Below are positions 11,099 through 22,366 of a stretch of 64,000 nt of DNA, piece after piece. The notes below the pieces were generated by a model that was not told where the DNA came from, searched no databases, and saw only the letters and a program-made list of their open reading frames with translations. A program made the position numbers and the translations under genes. How positions within the stretch are numbered: position 1 is the stretch's first letter; every line of letters begins with the position of its first letter. Source of the stretch: Parasponia andersonii (taxonomy: Eukaryota > Streptophyta > Magnoliopsida > Rosales > Cannabaceae). Location: positions 314,806-378,805 of the forward strand of contig JXTB01000084.1 of assembly GCA_002914805.1 (NCBI GenBank), given 5' to 3'.

Positions 11099-12389
11099 AT
11101 GGCTCTTTCCAACTTCTGCATGACCTTTATTCTTCTCTTGTCCTTTGTGATTCTTGCCTATGCTCATGATGATTATTGGTATGACACAAAACCTGAGCTT
11201 CAGAAAACAAAACCCGAAGAGAACCAAAAGTATCTTCTTCCCACCAAATTAATCTATGAGCAACCAAAGTCAGAAGAAAAGGAGAAGTTTCTTTCCACTT
11301 CAATACCAAAATATGATCAACCAAAGCCAGAGGAAAAGACAAAACTTCTTCCTACAAAATCAAAGTATGAGCAACAAAAGCCAGAAGAAAAGGTAAAGCT
11401 TTTTCCTACAAAACCATACTATGATGCGCAACCAAAGCCAGAAGAAAAGGTAAAGCTTCTTCCTACAAAACCAAACTATGATGAGCAACCAAAGCCCGAA
11501 GATCAAAAGGAAATGCCTATTCCTACAAAACCAAACTATGAACAACCAAGCTATGAGCAGCCAAAACAAGAGGAAAAGAAGAATAGTCTTCCCACAAAAC
11601 CAATCTATGAGCAGCCGAAGCCGAAAACAGAAAACATTCTTCCAACGAAACCAAAGTACGAGCAGGTCAAGCCAGAAAGAGAAGAAAAGCTCGTCCCCGT
11701 TAAATCGAACTACCAGGGACAAGTTCCGAAAGAAGATAAGAGTATACTTCCAAGTAACATTGCTGTTCAAGGGCTTGTTTTATGTAAATCGGGCCTCAAA
11801 TACTTCCCTATCCAAGGTAAATATCAACTGTACTAATTATTTTCTCCACCTCTAAATCATGTGTCATGATAAAATAAAATTTAAAAAAAAAAAGAAAACT
11901 TGAAAAGTTATTAGTAAAAACTTCAAAATTATATAGAAAACCAAAGTAGTTAATATACATACACACCATTTTCAAATGATGACATCCACGATATAATAAA
12001 TATGACTCATAGATACGATATTTTGTATGGTTATTACAGGAGCCGTGGCTAAGGTAACATGTCTTGCTGTTCACAACCAAGAAGGTTATGAGACAACTTC
12101 CTTCTCCATTAAAAGTGAAGCGTCTGATGCAAAGGGCTACTTCTATGTGACATTAACTCATGCCGGACTCGGTGATCAGTGGAAACTCAAGGACTGCAAG
12201 GCTTTTCTTGATCACTCTCCATTGGAGACCTGCAATGTCCCAACCAATGTTAATAATGGTGTTCTTGGTGATCTGCTCGCTTCTTACAGCATCCTCAACC
12301 ACAGCAACACAAAACTATTCTCCGTCGGACCTTTCTTCTACACGACTAGTTCTTCAGAACCTAAACCATCAGTTCCCGGTGGCTATTAA
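11099..12389 (+). CDS. Secreted proline/lysine-rich protein with Pollen Ole e 1 domain (PRP1)
   Basis: Two exons, 11099-11816 and 12040-12389, joined across a 223-bp intron with GT (CAAG/GTAAAT) and AG (TTACAG/G) borders; splicing gives about 355 residues. The start ATG follows a normal TATA box and opens a clear signal peptide (MALSNFCMTFILLLSFVILA, cleavage probably after AYA at residue 22). Residues 25-220 are about ten imperfect repeats built from KPEEK, LLPTKP and NYDEQP, rich in Pro, Lys and Glu. From about residue 221 comes a Pollen Ole e 1-type domain: GLVLCKSG, then AVAKVTCLAV, LKDCKAFL and LETCNVPTN, with four Cys for disulfides. The architecture matches plant cell-wall proline-rich proteins of the PRP4/PELPK type, probably acting in the wall matrix. 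Both frame and splice sites are intact, unlike PRP2. Exact orthology is not shown. Confidence 0.92.
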
Positions 12390-13441
12390 ATGTACTTTTA
12401 TGTGACAAGCTTTTTCTTTCGTTGTTGATTTCTTTTGGCCAAATTGTTTGAGAGTCTTTGAAAAAGAAGGGATGAAGTTCTATTTTTGTTTGATTTCGTG
12501 GATTTATTATTGATTGGTTCATGTTCGACTTTCACCATTTTGAAATTTGAGAGATATAATTGTAATCTGTCTTTTGTATTTAATTGAGTGCAGACGTCTC
12601 ATATTTTGAATTTTTTTTTACATAAACCTCAGTCTTCTATCTCAGACCTATGCGCCATGTTGTTTTGTTACACGAATTTATAGATTTTATTGGTTGTTTA
12701 ACTATATCACAATATGCATATGAGAGTGTGGCGGTTGTTCATATCAAGTAATCATGTCTTATCTAACTACTCAAAGTTTGACATATAATTTAAAATCTTA
12801 AAAAGATGAGTCAATAAATATTTTTTAACTGTTTTTTTTCAAACTCTATTATTTAAATGACGTGTCAAACTTTTAAGTGGTAGAATACAAATTAAGATCA
12901 GATTAGTTCACGGGTGATCTTATCTATATCATAAATATTGCAAATAAGAAAGGAAGCGACTTGCTGCTTTTTCCAATTGGATGTTAATTTATCATAAATC
13001 CGCTGTTCAAATCAATATTCAGAGCAATGCTACAGGAATAATGAGATATTTATTTGTTATTAGAAAATTTAATTAATAAATTGAATCTTATATTAGTTTA
13101 TCTGAATTATAATTATAATTAGTCAATTATAAATTGACACATCATTCTAGTGTTGAATATCATTGGTATCCTATAACATTATTCTTATTAAAAATACTTT
13201 CTTAATCGTCCTACTTATTTGAGAGATTACTTAGTAATTAAATTATCGCTATCTTTATAAAAATTGAGCAATATGTACTTATTTATCTGCGCAATTCCTT
13301 ATCTCCGAGTTCACCAAAATTAAACTATAATGCTTTTGATCATCTGCACTCCAATGCTTTCTTCTTAATATAATAAAAAACAGAAAGAAAGCTACGTAAT
13401 TGAACCTATCTCACCGTAATAGCTAGAATTTACTAGCGATG
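12390..13441. other. PRP1 3' flank and intergenic DNA
   Basis: The first 200 bases are the PRP1 3' UTR, conserved downstream of PRP2 (shared TTGTTGATTTCTTTTGGCCA and TTTATTATTGATTGG, see 56418-56660). The rest is AT-rich with no gene. A weak palindromic stretch at about 13030-13190 could be an old MITE. Confidence 0.7.
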
Positions 13442-14490
13442 CTAGAAATGCTCCTCGTACTTAATTGGGCATTCGATTGATCCTTGGTTAACCCCTAAAA
13501 TTTGCCTTTCAACCGAATGCTCGAATGGTGAAACTGACTTCCGGATGGTCAAAACGAACCTTCCAATGTATTTGATCGACAATGTGGCCTTCGGAATGAA
13601 ATAAGAGAGCATCTGCTTTTGGAGACAAAACTTGAGCCAATCGAGAACGGGTTTCAACAAACGTCGAAATCGTAGGGTGTGTAATATGTCGAAATGACCA
13701 ACTCGACGAGCCTGCCGATGTGGTACATACCTTGGTACATCTATTATCAAGATAGATAAAGAAGATGCTTAAAATAAAAAACTAAGATCGATGCATGTAC
13801 CTGTTCTTGTGATCATGATTTTAAGTGGATCACTTCTTTTCTTTTTCCTAGTCCTTTCAACAGCATTTTTCGGTCTACTAGATTTACAGCGAGTTCGTTC
13901 TTTGGATTTGATCCCTTTTACTTTTCTATCGATCCCGTTAGTGGTGTTACTCAACATCATAGATAACGAATAGAAGCAAGATTTTCAGTATTTTGACCTG
14001 ATTTAAATCAACATCTTTTGGAATTTTATTGAGATCACACAGAACAACTTTATATGCTTCTTCAGTTTGCCTCGTTGCAATCTGAGTGTGCAATCTACTC
14101 AAATCCCTATAACGCTTTTCTAGACTTACCTTAGGATCCTCCATGTATGGACTCAGATAGACAGGTGTTGTAATTCCCGTTATTACATTTGTTGTCCATC
14201 TTTCCATGACATAATTGGAAGGACTTCTCATTACATTTTGGGTCCACAAAACTTTCAGAATATGTGAGCACAAAATTCCGACAAACTCAAATTTTTTGCA
14301 ACTACATATAATTAACTATATTATTCAATGAGTAATGAGTTGTATTTAACGGTGTGCTGAAATGTTTTCTATAAGAGGTAAACTTGTACTCTGTTTCTAT
14401 CCCTTCATTAAAATAAATTAATTTTCATACGACAATCATAGGCCTTGCACAAATAATTTTGAAATATTTTGAACATTGTTAAGGTGTATA

Positions 14491-14955
14491 TGTTGAAAAT
14501 AAACTTGTTTAAGCCTATAAGAAGTGTTCTAGGCCTATCAACATGAGGCCCAAAAGTTAGAGTTAGTCCAAGTACAAAGCTCATAAAAGAAGAAGTCCAA
14601 ATTTAAATTGAATAAGCAATCTACTCAGAATCTTCTAGTGTTAGCTAGATATTAGTTTTTTGCATGTGAATTATTTGATTACTTAGATTATTATTAGAAG
14701 TATGTAGAAGAAAATATGTGTGGCTTAAAAATTTTTATAATTATTTATTTGTGTGGTTCTCATTATTTTTCATGTAGTATAAATACTCCTCCCCATTTGA
14801 GTTCTAAGTATCAAGTAAGAAGCAAACCTCTAAGAGTGAAGAGAAGAGAGAAAGAAGCATGATTCTAGTGAGTGAGTGAACTTGAAGAATGAAGTTGAGA
14901 ATTTTCTCTTGTAAAAATATTTTAGTGAATAATAAATCTTGTTTTATTTCCAACA
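14491..14955 (+). repeat. 5' LTR of copia copy 1
   Basis: 465 bp, TGTTGAAAAT to TTTCCAACA, with a TATA box in TAGTATAAATACTCC at about 14777 and a GA-rich start of the leader. Closely matches the LTRs at 56757 and 61830. Confidence 0.95.
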
Positions 14956-14958
14956 AAG

Positions 14959-14970
14959 TGGTATCAGAGT
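14959..14970 (+). other. Primer binding site, initiator-Met tRNA type
   Basis: TGGTATCAGAGT, four bases after the LTR; the last base differs from the usual C. Confidence 0.88.
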
Positions 14971-15184
14971 GGGGTTGTGAGTTTTCATAAAATTCTAAGT
15001 ATGCTTATGATTGTAGCTTTGACTGATCTTCCACATCAGAAAAGAATTATTGAGATTGAGATTGAGATTATTATCTATTTATTCCAAACATAGTACTATT
15101 ACATATCAAATCGAAGAGCTCGACGAGACGAAAACGCTGTCACAAAAATCAGCCCAATCGGAGTCTAAACGAGTTGTCGGAAGT

Positions 15185-15400
15185 TTGCTGTCATAACTGA
15201 GTCAACTCACTGAGTTAAGCCAAGTCAGAGCCATTTGACCAAGCCGTCAGAGCCATTTGACCGAGCTGTTATAGCCATTAGAGCTGTTGACTAAGCCGTC
15301 AGAGCAATTGGACCGCGCCGTTAACTATGCCGTTGGAGCCGTTGACTATTGACCAGTATTAACCGTTGACCGAGTGACTTTGACAGTTGAGTTTGACTAA
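15185..15400 (+). repeat. Tandem leader repeats of copia copy 1
   Basis: Imperfect 17-25 bp units built from GAGCCRTTTGACC and AAGCCGTCAGAGC occur before gag. The same region exists in the sister copy at 57430-57670 with a different arrangement. It lies in the untranslated leader, where packaging signals are expected; a function is only a guess. Confidence 0.75.
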
Positions 15401-15489
15401 GTCGATATACAAGTCAATCTTAAGGTTTTTCGACGTTCTCGATCTATCCGTGTAGTCAAAATTTCCAAAAGCTTACTCTGTGAAAAGTT

Positions 15490-16520
15490 ATATCTACCAG
15501 TAGTTTAGCATCTCTTAAAGTTCCACCACTTCAAGGCAGTAACTTTGATAATTGGACTATCAAAATGAAAGTCTTCCTTGGAGCACATGATGTTTGGAAA
15601 GTAGTAGAAAAAGACTACGAAGAGCCAAGAGATGAGGCAACACTATCCTCAACGTAGAAGGATAGTTTAAAAGATTCAAGAAAGAGAGACAAAAAAGCTC
15701 TGTTCCTCATCTATCAGGCCTTAGATGACGATGGGTTTGAGAAAATCTTAAGTGCAATCTCCGCTAAAAAAGAATAGGAGAAACTTCAAATTTCATATAA
15801 GGGAGAAAAAAAGGCTAAAAAAGTCCGTCTTCAAACTTTAAGAGGAGTGTTTGATTTACTACACATGATAGATGCTGAAATAGTTTCTGACTATTTTTCA
15901 AGAGTTTTAGCCATTTCGAATCAAATGAAGCGAAATAGTAAGAAACTTGAAAATGTTATGATCATGGAAAAGATTCTTCGATCATTAGACCCAAAGTTTG
16001 AGAATATTGTTACTATCATCGAAGAAACTAAAAATTTGGGAGTTATGACGATAGAACAACTCTTGGGTTCTTTACAAGTTCACGAGGAAAAGAAAAAGAA
16101 GAAGCCAAATTTTAAGGAGCAGCTTCTCAAGACATAACTTACAAAGAAAGAAGATTGCCAATGTAGTGAAAGAAATCAACGTGGTCGTGATAGAGGACAG
16201 GCCCGAGGACAAGGATGTGGTACAAGTCGAGGTCGTGGACGAGATTAGAATTCCAACAATAACCACAATTATCATATCAGCAATTTCGAAAGAGAAGAAA
16301 GCTCTATAAGAGGTTGTGGTAGAGATCGAATGAACTCAAGTCCTGATAAGTCTCAAGTTGAATGTTTCAATTGTCACAAATTTGGCCATTATGCTAGAGA
16401 GTGTAGAGCACCTAATAGTAGAATTAAAGAGAAAGTCAATTACATTGAAGAGAAAAAGGAAGAAAATGGAACCGTACTACTAGCATATAACAATAACAAC
16501 GGAGGACAAGACAATACATG
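15490..16520 (+). pseudogene. Copia gag, broken
   Basis: Starts where the sister copy has ATGGCTACC, but here the ATG is lost (ATATCTACC near 15490). It contains the UBN2-type gag fold (NFDNWTIKMKVFLG, then SRVLAISNQMKRN, then MEKILRSLDPKFENIV) and an intact zinc knuckle CFNCHKFGHYAREC near 16367. Stops occur at about 15656, 15776 and 16135. Confidence 0.88.
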
Positions 16521-17910
16521 GTATCTTGATACCAGCGCTAGCAATCATATGTGTGGGCATCGATCAATATTTGTTGAGCTTGATAAATCAATCAGTAGTA
16601 GTGTTTCTTTCAGTGATGATTCAAAAGTAGTGGTAAAAAGAAAAGGTAAAATTCTTATCCACTTGAAGAATGGGGGGCATCAATTTTTTTCAAATTTATA
16701 TTATATACCCATAATGAAAAAAAATATTTTGAGTTTGGGACAACTCTTAGAGAAAAGCTATGATATTCACTTGAAAGATTATAGTCTTTCTATAAGAGAT
16801 AACAACATGAACTTGATTGCCAAGATGCCTATGTCAAGAAATAGAATGTTCTTATTGAACATTCAAAATAATATGGTAAAATGTCTCAAAGCATGTTAAA
16901 AGGATTCATCATGACTATAGCATTTGAGATTCGGGTATCTCAACTTTGGAGGACTAGAGCTACTATCTAAGAAAGAAATGGTGAGGGGCTTACAATGCAT
17001 CAATCATCCCAATCATCTTTGTGAAGGATGCTTACTTGGGAAGCAATTCAGGAAAAACTTTCCAAAAGAGTCGAATTCAAGAGCCTAGAAGCCACTAGAG
17101 TTCATGCATACAGATATGTACGGTTCTATCAAACTAAGTTCTTTCGGTAAGAGCAATTAATTCTTCCTCTTTATTGATGATTTCTCAAGAAAGACTTGGG
17201 TTTATTTTTTGAAGCAAAAATCAGAAGTCTTTGAAGCTTTCAAGAAATTCAAGGCTATCGTAAAGAAGGAAAGCAGTCTTCAGATCAAAGCCATGAGATA
17301 TGATAGAGGAGGAGAATTCACTTCAACATAGTTCCAAGAATTCTGCGAAGCAAATGGAATTCAACGACCTTTAACCATTTTAAGATCCCCTCAATAGAAT
17401 GGTATGGTAGAAAGGAAGAATTGAACCATCCTCAACATAGCTCGAAGCATACTGAAAAATAAGAGATTACCCAAAGAGTTCTTGGCAGAAGCTATTGTAT
17501 GTGTAGTTTACTTGTCCAATCGATCTTCAATAAGAAGTGTGTAGGGAAAGATACCACAAAAAGCATGGAGCGGAAGGAAGCCTGGGATCTCCCACTTAAG
17601 AGTCTTTGGAAGCATAGCCCATATGCATGTGCCAAATGAACATTGAACCAAGCTTGATGGTAAAAGCGAGAAGTTCATTTTCATCGGTTACAACACCAAC
17701 TCCAAAGAATATAAGTTATACAATCCTAACAATGGAAAAGTAATCATCAACCGAGATGTAATATTCGATGAAGAAGGTGAATAGGACTTTGGTTCTCAAA
17801 CAAATGACTATAATTTCTTTCCACAATTTAATGATATAGAAATACTCGTAGAGCAAGCAAGAGAAGTCCATCAAGAGGTTATTACTCCACCTTTCTCACC
17901 AACATCATCC
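16521..17910 (+). pseudogene. Copia protease and integrase, broken
   Basis: The protease active site reads YLDTSASNHMCG, with Ser in place of the Gly next to the catalytic Asp-Thr; the sister copy has DTGAS. The integrase pre-core (HLRFGYLNFGG, then CEGCLLGKQF), core (PLEFMHTDM, then RYDRGGEFTS, then NGMVERKN) and the downstream GKSEKFIFIGYNTNSKEYKL block follow. Many single-base stops (for example in HTD..GPI and SPQ*NG) inactivate it. Confidence 0.87.
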
Positions 17911-19560
17911 ACTCATGAAGATTCACCTCCATCTTTCTTAACTGAGAGGCATGAAGAATGCACAAAAAATCTTGAAGATCTATATAAGGTGACCAATAGA
18001 CTCAAAAACCTCACTCTATTTTGCCTATTTGCTGATTGTGAACCAGTGAACTTCCAAGAGGTTATATAAGATGAAAAATGGAGGAATGTGATGGATGAAG
18101 AAGTCAAAGCCATAGAGACGAATAACACTTGGGAACTATCCACTCTTCCTAAAGGTCATAAAGCTATCGATATAAAATGGGTGTACAAGGAGAAGAAGAA
18201 TGCCAACGGAGAGGTAGAAAGATACAAAGAAAAGCTAGTGGCAAAAGGCTATAGTCAAAGAGCCGGCATTAACTAGGATGAGGTATTCACTCCTGTTGCA
18301 CAATCGGAAACTATAAGACTAATTATTTCTCTTACTTTTCAGAATAAATAGAAGATTCATCAAATGGATGTAAAGTCTACATTTCTGAATGGAGTTCTTG
18401 AAGAAGAAATCTATATTGAACAACCATTGGGTATGAGGTGAAAGGACATAAAGATAAGGTTTTGAAGTTGAAGAATGGTCTTTACGGTCTAAAGCAAGTA
18501 CCAAGAGCATGGAACAACCGAATTGACAAATATTTCCAAGAGAATAGATTCATTAAGTGCTCCTATGAACATGTTCTCTATGTTAAGACTAAAGATGGAG
18601 ACATTCTGATCGTATACTTGTACATAGATGATCTCATATTCACTGGAAGTAATCCAAGGATATTTGACGAATTCAAGTGAGTAATGACACATGGGTTTGA
18701 AATGATAAACATTGGACTTATGGCATACTACCTCGGCATAGAAGTTAAGCAAAAGGAAGAAGATATCTTTATCTCTCAAGAAAGCTATACAGAGGAGATC
18801 CTGAAGAAGTTCAATATGGATAATTGCAAGCCAATAAGTACACCAGTAGAGTGCAGAATAAAATTATTCAAAGATGATAAAGTAGAAAACGTAGATCCAA
18901 CACTTTTTAAGAGCATTATTGGATGCCTTCGGTACCTAACATGTATAAGGCCTGATATTCTCTATGCAACTAGACTAGTAAGTCGTTATATGAAAACTCC
19001 AACAACTACTCATTTCAAAGCTACAAAGAGAATTCTTCGTTACCTAAAAAGTACGATCAATCTTAGCTTGTTCTATTCAATTTCTAATGATTACAAACTT
19101 GTTGGTTACAGTGATAGTGATTGGGTTGGAGATACTGATGATTGAAAAAGCACAACTAGTTTTATGTTTTCATGGAAAGACCACCTTCACCTGGGTATCC
19201 AAGAAACATTCGATTTTCACCCTTTCAACATGCGAAATTGAGTACGTAACTGCTATATCATGTGTTAGTCATGTATTCTAACTAAAAAGGTTGTTAAAAG
19301 AATTAAACATGCCTCAAAAGGAGCCAATTGAGATTTGTATCGACAATAAGTCAGCAATAGCTTTGGCTAAAAATCCAGTCTTTCATGACAGAAGTAACCA
19401 TATCGACACTCGCTATCATTACATAAGAGAATGTGTTGCAAACAAAGAAGTACCAATTGAAGTTTATGAGATCACATGATCAGATTGCTGATATTTTCAC
19501 CAAGCCACTCAAGTTTGAAGACTTCGCAAGAATAAGAAACTTGCTTGGAATTATAAAACA
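17911..19560 (+). pseudogene. Copia reverse transcriptase and RNase H, broken
   Basis: RT starts with WRNVMDEEVKAIETNNTWEL, passes HKAIDIKWVYKEKKNANGEV and LKNGLYGLKQVPRAWN, and has YIDD as the catalytic box near 18630 (usually YVDD). RNase H shows DSDWVGDTDD followed by a stop, and the last part is LAKNPVFHDRSNHIDTRYHY. Stops and a frameshift after 19140 break it. Confidence 0.9.
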
Positions 19561-19573
19561 AGTTTAAGGGGGG

Positions 19574-19698
19574 TGTTGAAAATAAACTTGTTTAAGCCCA
19601 TAAAAAGTGTTCTAGGCCCATCAACATGAGGCCCAATAAATTAGAATTAGCCCAAGTATAAAACCCATAAAAGAAGAAGTCCAAATCCAAATTGAAGA
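19574..19698 (+). repeat. 3' LTR of copia copy 1, truncated
   Basis: The first 125 bp match the 5' LTR up to CAAATTGAAGAA; then FAR1-derived sequence begins. The join lies next to a three-fold CATAAAAC repeat (19700-19730), which may have promoted the deletion. Confidence 0.88.
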
Positions 19699-20319
19699 AC
19701 AGCATAAAACCATAAAACCATAAAACCAAATTTAACAAAAGTATCATAAAACCATATAAATATTGTATTAATAGTTTCATCATATAACAGCATATAACAG
19801 TGTAACTCCAAAAATAGTAGTCTGCTTATCATGGTTCACCCAATAATTGTAGCAAATTAAAGGTCGACTACTTTTATTTTTCCCTTAGGTTGTATTAAAG
19901 CAAATAACATTACCAAAATGAAAGTATGCTTTTGAATCTGCCCAAAAAGAATTGGAAAGCAAATCGTCTACATCTAACCACAAAGAATAATAAAAACCAG
20001 GATCTTCTGATTTTTTCCGTTGAAAATTTTCAAGAACTCTATCTATTTCACATATCATCATTTGCACAATTCATTTTTAACGTATATGATTCTGATAATC
20101 AAGAAGAGTAAATCCAACATTGTATGACCATCATCTCGCCTATACATTAAATCCCAACTAGACTTTGGAGTAATTCCAGATTTATCTTTCGAATCTATTT
20201 TAGTTGCTTGGTTGGCTTCGATCTTCTTTGACACCTATATTGTAAATGGCTTTTACCAAGGGTTGATTTGTCATGTGTATGCTTTGCAATGAATTCAACT
20301 ACACGGTTTGTATTCATTT

Positions 20320-20481
20320 TGTGAAATCCCACATCGGCTGGAAAGGGGAACGAAGCACTCTTTATAAGGGTGTGGATACCTTTCCCTATCAGACATTTTG
20401 AAAACCGTGAGCTGCGGAGGGCGGTTTGGCCCAAGTGGCAAAGCGGACAATATCTGCTAGCGGGATTCTTGGGCTGTTACA
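20320..20481 (+). repeat. 5' LTR of the TRIM, 162 bp
   Basis: TGTGAAATCC to GGGCTGTTACA, including CTCTTTATAAGGGTG as a TATA-like core. Confidence 0.93.
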
Positions 20482-20483
20482 GA

Positions 20484-20498
20484 TGGTATCAGAGCCGG
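20484..20498 (+). other. Primer binding site of the TRIM
   Basis: TGGTATCAGAGCCGG, complementary to initiator-Met tRNA, three bases after the LTR. Confidence 0.92.
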
Positions 20499-20547
20499 TT
20501 CCCGAGTCGATGGTCAGCGGGGACGCTGAACCCTTAAGGGGGGGGAT

Positions 20548-20812
20548 TGTGAAATCCCACATCGGCTGGAAAGGGGAACGAAACACTCTTTATAAGGGTG
20601 TGGATACCTTTCCCTATCAGACGCGTTGAAATCCGTGAGTTGCGGAGGCCGGGTTGGCCAAGTAACAAAGCGGACAGTATCTACTAGCGGGGGTGTTGGG
20701 CCCACCAGGCTTTCCGGGTAGACGCGTTTTGAAAACCGTGAGCTGCGGAGGGCGGTTTGGCCCAAGTGGCAAAGCGGACAATATCTGCTAGCGGGATTCT
20801 TGGGCTGTTACA
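20548..20812 (+). repeat. 3' LTR of the TRIM, expanded to 265 bp
   Basis: Matches the 5' LTR but contains a direct duplication of about 100 bp starting at each GACGCGTT (about 20621 and 20722). The two units differ, for example ACAGTATCTACTAGCGGGGG against ACAATATCTGCTAGCGGGAT. The LTRs are therefore unequal in length. Confidence 0.9.
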
Positions 20813-21110
20813 CATTTGGTTGGAATTTATTTTCATCTTTGCTAAACAACCAAATCTTGTTTGAGTATAAGTGCATTTCACATTGACATTCCATCTATCT
20901 TTTTCTGGAATAAACATCAAATAAACAGTAATTAAAAGTTCTATCTTTTGATTTGCCATATTTGCCTTTATGTCCTTTACTTCTTTGAATACTAAGACGC
21001 ACCTGTAAGAATAGGAATTATAAAATTCATAGATATCTTCTTTCTCAAACTCCGTATTAAATTGTGGTATTGCGTCATTAGCTATTTTAGAATAGAGAGA
21101 TTCTGTGTTC

Positions 21111-22164
21111 TTTTATTACAGAAGATTGTGGCCTCTTCTTTAATGTTATTTTCCACAGTTACATTCTTTTTTCTTTTCTTTTTTTTTTTTGATAATAACA
21201 GTTATATTCGAGTGGTGGGATTGGTCATCATTAGCTCCATTCTCATGAAAATCAATCTTTCTACATAATTAGAGTTCTCTTTATCCAAACAATATTTGAT
21301 ATAATTCATAATCTTTCCCCCTAAAAAAAATTAAAAAAAGAAAAACATATTATTAAATAGACAAAGTGAGCAGTGAAAAAGATAAATATTGAATAATTAT
21401 ATGTATCAAATTAATTTTAATAATTTACCAAATTACTTATATTACTATTTTGAAACTTAGGCTTCCTCTTCTTTTAGAGAGAGAGAGTCTCTAACTTAAT
21501 ATAACTCTAAAGTTGTGATAAAATAAAAATTGTCAACATATATTACATGATTTTGATTTAAGAAAAAATGGATCTGGAAAATAAAATTTGGGAATAAATT
21601 ATTAAGAAAAAAGTGAAAAAAAAAAGTATAAAAGATTGAGGAATCGGATGGAGCGGTTGATACTTAAATATTCCAAAGTTTAAAACTTCGTGAAAAAAAT
21701 AAAGGATGGAGAAGTGGAGGGCGGGGGGCAAGGAAGATTCGTGTACTCTTTTGGATTAAGTTTTCCAAGAGACTGAAGAATTTTGTTTAAATAATAAAAG
21801 AAAGAAGACTTTTTTCCCCTTTTTTTTGAGGGAAAGAGAAAGAAGACTTTTGTCTGATTAAAGATATCTAAGAAAAATTTTTATTGCAGATTGCTTTGTG
21901 GTTTTTACTTTTTTTTTTAATGGAGCTTTGTGGTTTTACTTAATATGGGCTATTGTGTTAATTGCAAAGAAAATTAAAGTGCATCTAGTTATATTGATGG
22001 CAAGGTTTATCTTAATTGATTGCAAAGATAATTGAAGTGCAAGTGCAGCTAGCCAATAACGGCGAGGTATACACCCTTAACTTAAATGGTATTTCTCAGT
22101 CGGTTATTAAAGGAAGTTGAGCTGTCGATAATAAAGCTGAGTTGTAACAATTTTATTGGAGTGA
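21111..22164. other. Intergenic DNA
   Basis: AT-rich, with poly-T/poly-A runs and a GAGAGAGAG tract near 21477. Two similar segments at about 21975 and 22035 (TTGCAAAGA-AATTAAAGTGCA and TTGCAAAGATAATTGAAGTGCA) form a short local duplication. No gene or transposon end is visible before CACTA at 22165. Confidence 0.7.
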
Positions 22165-22194
22165 CACTACCAAAATTATCATCTATAATGGTGC

Positions 22195-22360
22195 GTATAC
22201 GGATGTACTATGATAGATAGGTCACTACTATGGTGCCTTCTAGGCACCGTGATCAATGGATTCACTAACACGGTGCCTTATTGATGATTTTAATGACACC
22301 TACTAGGTGCTGTTATGTGAGAAATATACTAGGTGCCGTGGTAAGTAGGTGTCGAGCAAG
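22195..22360 (+). repeat. Left subterminal repeats of the CACTA element
   Basis: Several copies in both orientations of a TAGGTGCCGTG-like motif (GGTGCCTTCTAGGCACCGTG, CACGGTGCC, TAGGTGCTGTTATG, TAGGTGCCGTGG). In CACTA elements such clusters bind the TnpA-type protein. Confidence 0.8.
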
Positions 22361-22366
22361 GGGCCT

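Larger units (their letters stand above)
14491..19698 (+). mobile_element. Ty1/copia retrotransposon, 3' truncated
   Basis: 5' LTR, initiator-Met primer site, gag, protease, integrase, RT and RNase H in copia order, polypurine tract AAGGGGGG at 19566-19573, then only about 125 bp of the 3' LTR. It belongs to the same family as 56757-62297. It lies in the minus-strand FAR1-like gene. The FAR1 middle and the end of the element are both missing, so a deletion probably removed the right LTR together with FAR1 sequence. Tork-like lineage is possible from sequence style; not certain. Confidence 0.93.
20320..20812 (+). mobile_element. TRIM retrotransposon (terminal repeats in miniature)
   Basis: Two terminal repeats beginning TGTGAAATCCCACATCGG and ending GGGCTGTTACA enclose only 66 bp. 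That interval holds an initiator-Met primer site and a polypurine tract (AAGGGGGGGGA). Flanks are a perfect 5-bp duplication CATTT (20315-20319, 20813-20817). There is no coding capacity, as expected for TRIMs. It splits the FAR1 domain of the minus-strand gene. I see no 5S rRNA-like promoter, so it is not Cassandra. Confidence 0.95.
13442..21110 (-). pseudogene. FAR1-related (FRS/MULE-derived) gene, dismembered
   Basis: Read on the minus strand from 21110. First comes an FAR1 DNA-binding zinc-finger domain (PQFNTEFEKEDIYEFYNSY near 21050, then TRFGCLAKM, then EFIAKHTHD near 20280). The MULE transposase-type part follows (REIDRVLENF-like, then DPGFYYSLWLDVDDLLSNSF and KAYFHFGNVICFNTT at 20030-19885, and LLYDETINT at about 19780). 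After a gap filled by a copia element comes the SWIM zinc finger (CKKFEFVGILCSHILKV, near 14300-14250), RWTTNVITGITTPVYLSP and a basic C-terminus (13960-13770). A last possible exon is 13750-13442. The catalytic middle is missing, a TRIM splits the N-terminal domain, and frames are broken. FAR1-type proteins are transcription factors derived from Mutator transposases; this could be either a host FRS gene or a MULE transposase. Confidence 0.82.

Noticed and set aside
11360-11770. 136-residue antisense open frame within PRP1 exon 1
   Set aside because: It is the antisense of the Pro/Lys repeat exon (Leu/Phe/Trp-rich by codon mirror); no start context or homology.
11478-11855. Second plus-strand open frame overlapping PRP1
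   Set aside because: Frame-shadow of the same repeats; the main frame has the signal peptide, splice continuity and domain.
13020-13200. MITE with CAGGAATAATG/CATTATTCTTA ends
   Set aside because: Complementarity is weak, no target duplication could be found.
20195-20765. Open frames within the TRIM LTRs
   Set aside because: They are the same LTR sequence read in several frames; TRIMs are non-coding.
20320-20812. Cassandra-type TRIM with 5S rRNA promoter
   Set aside because: No 5S internal promoter-like sequence is visible in the LTR.
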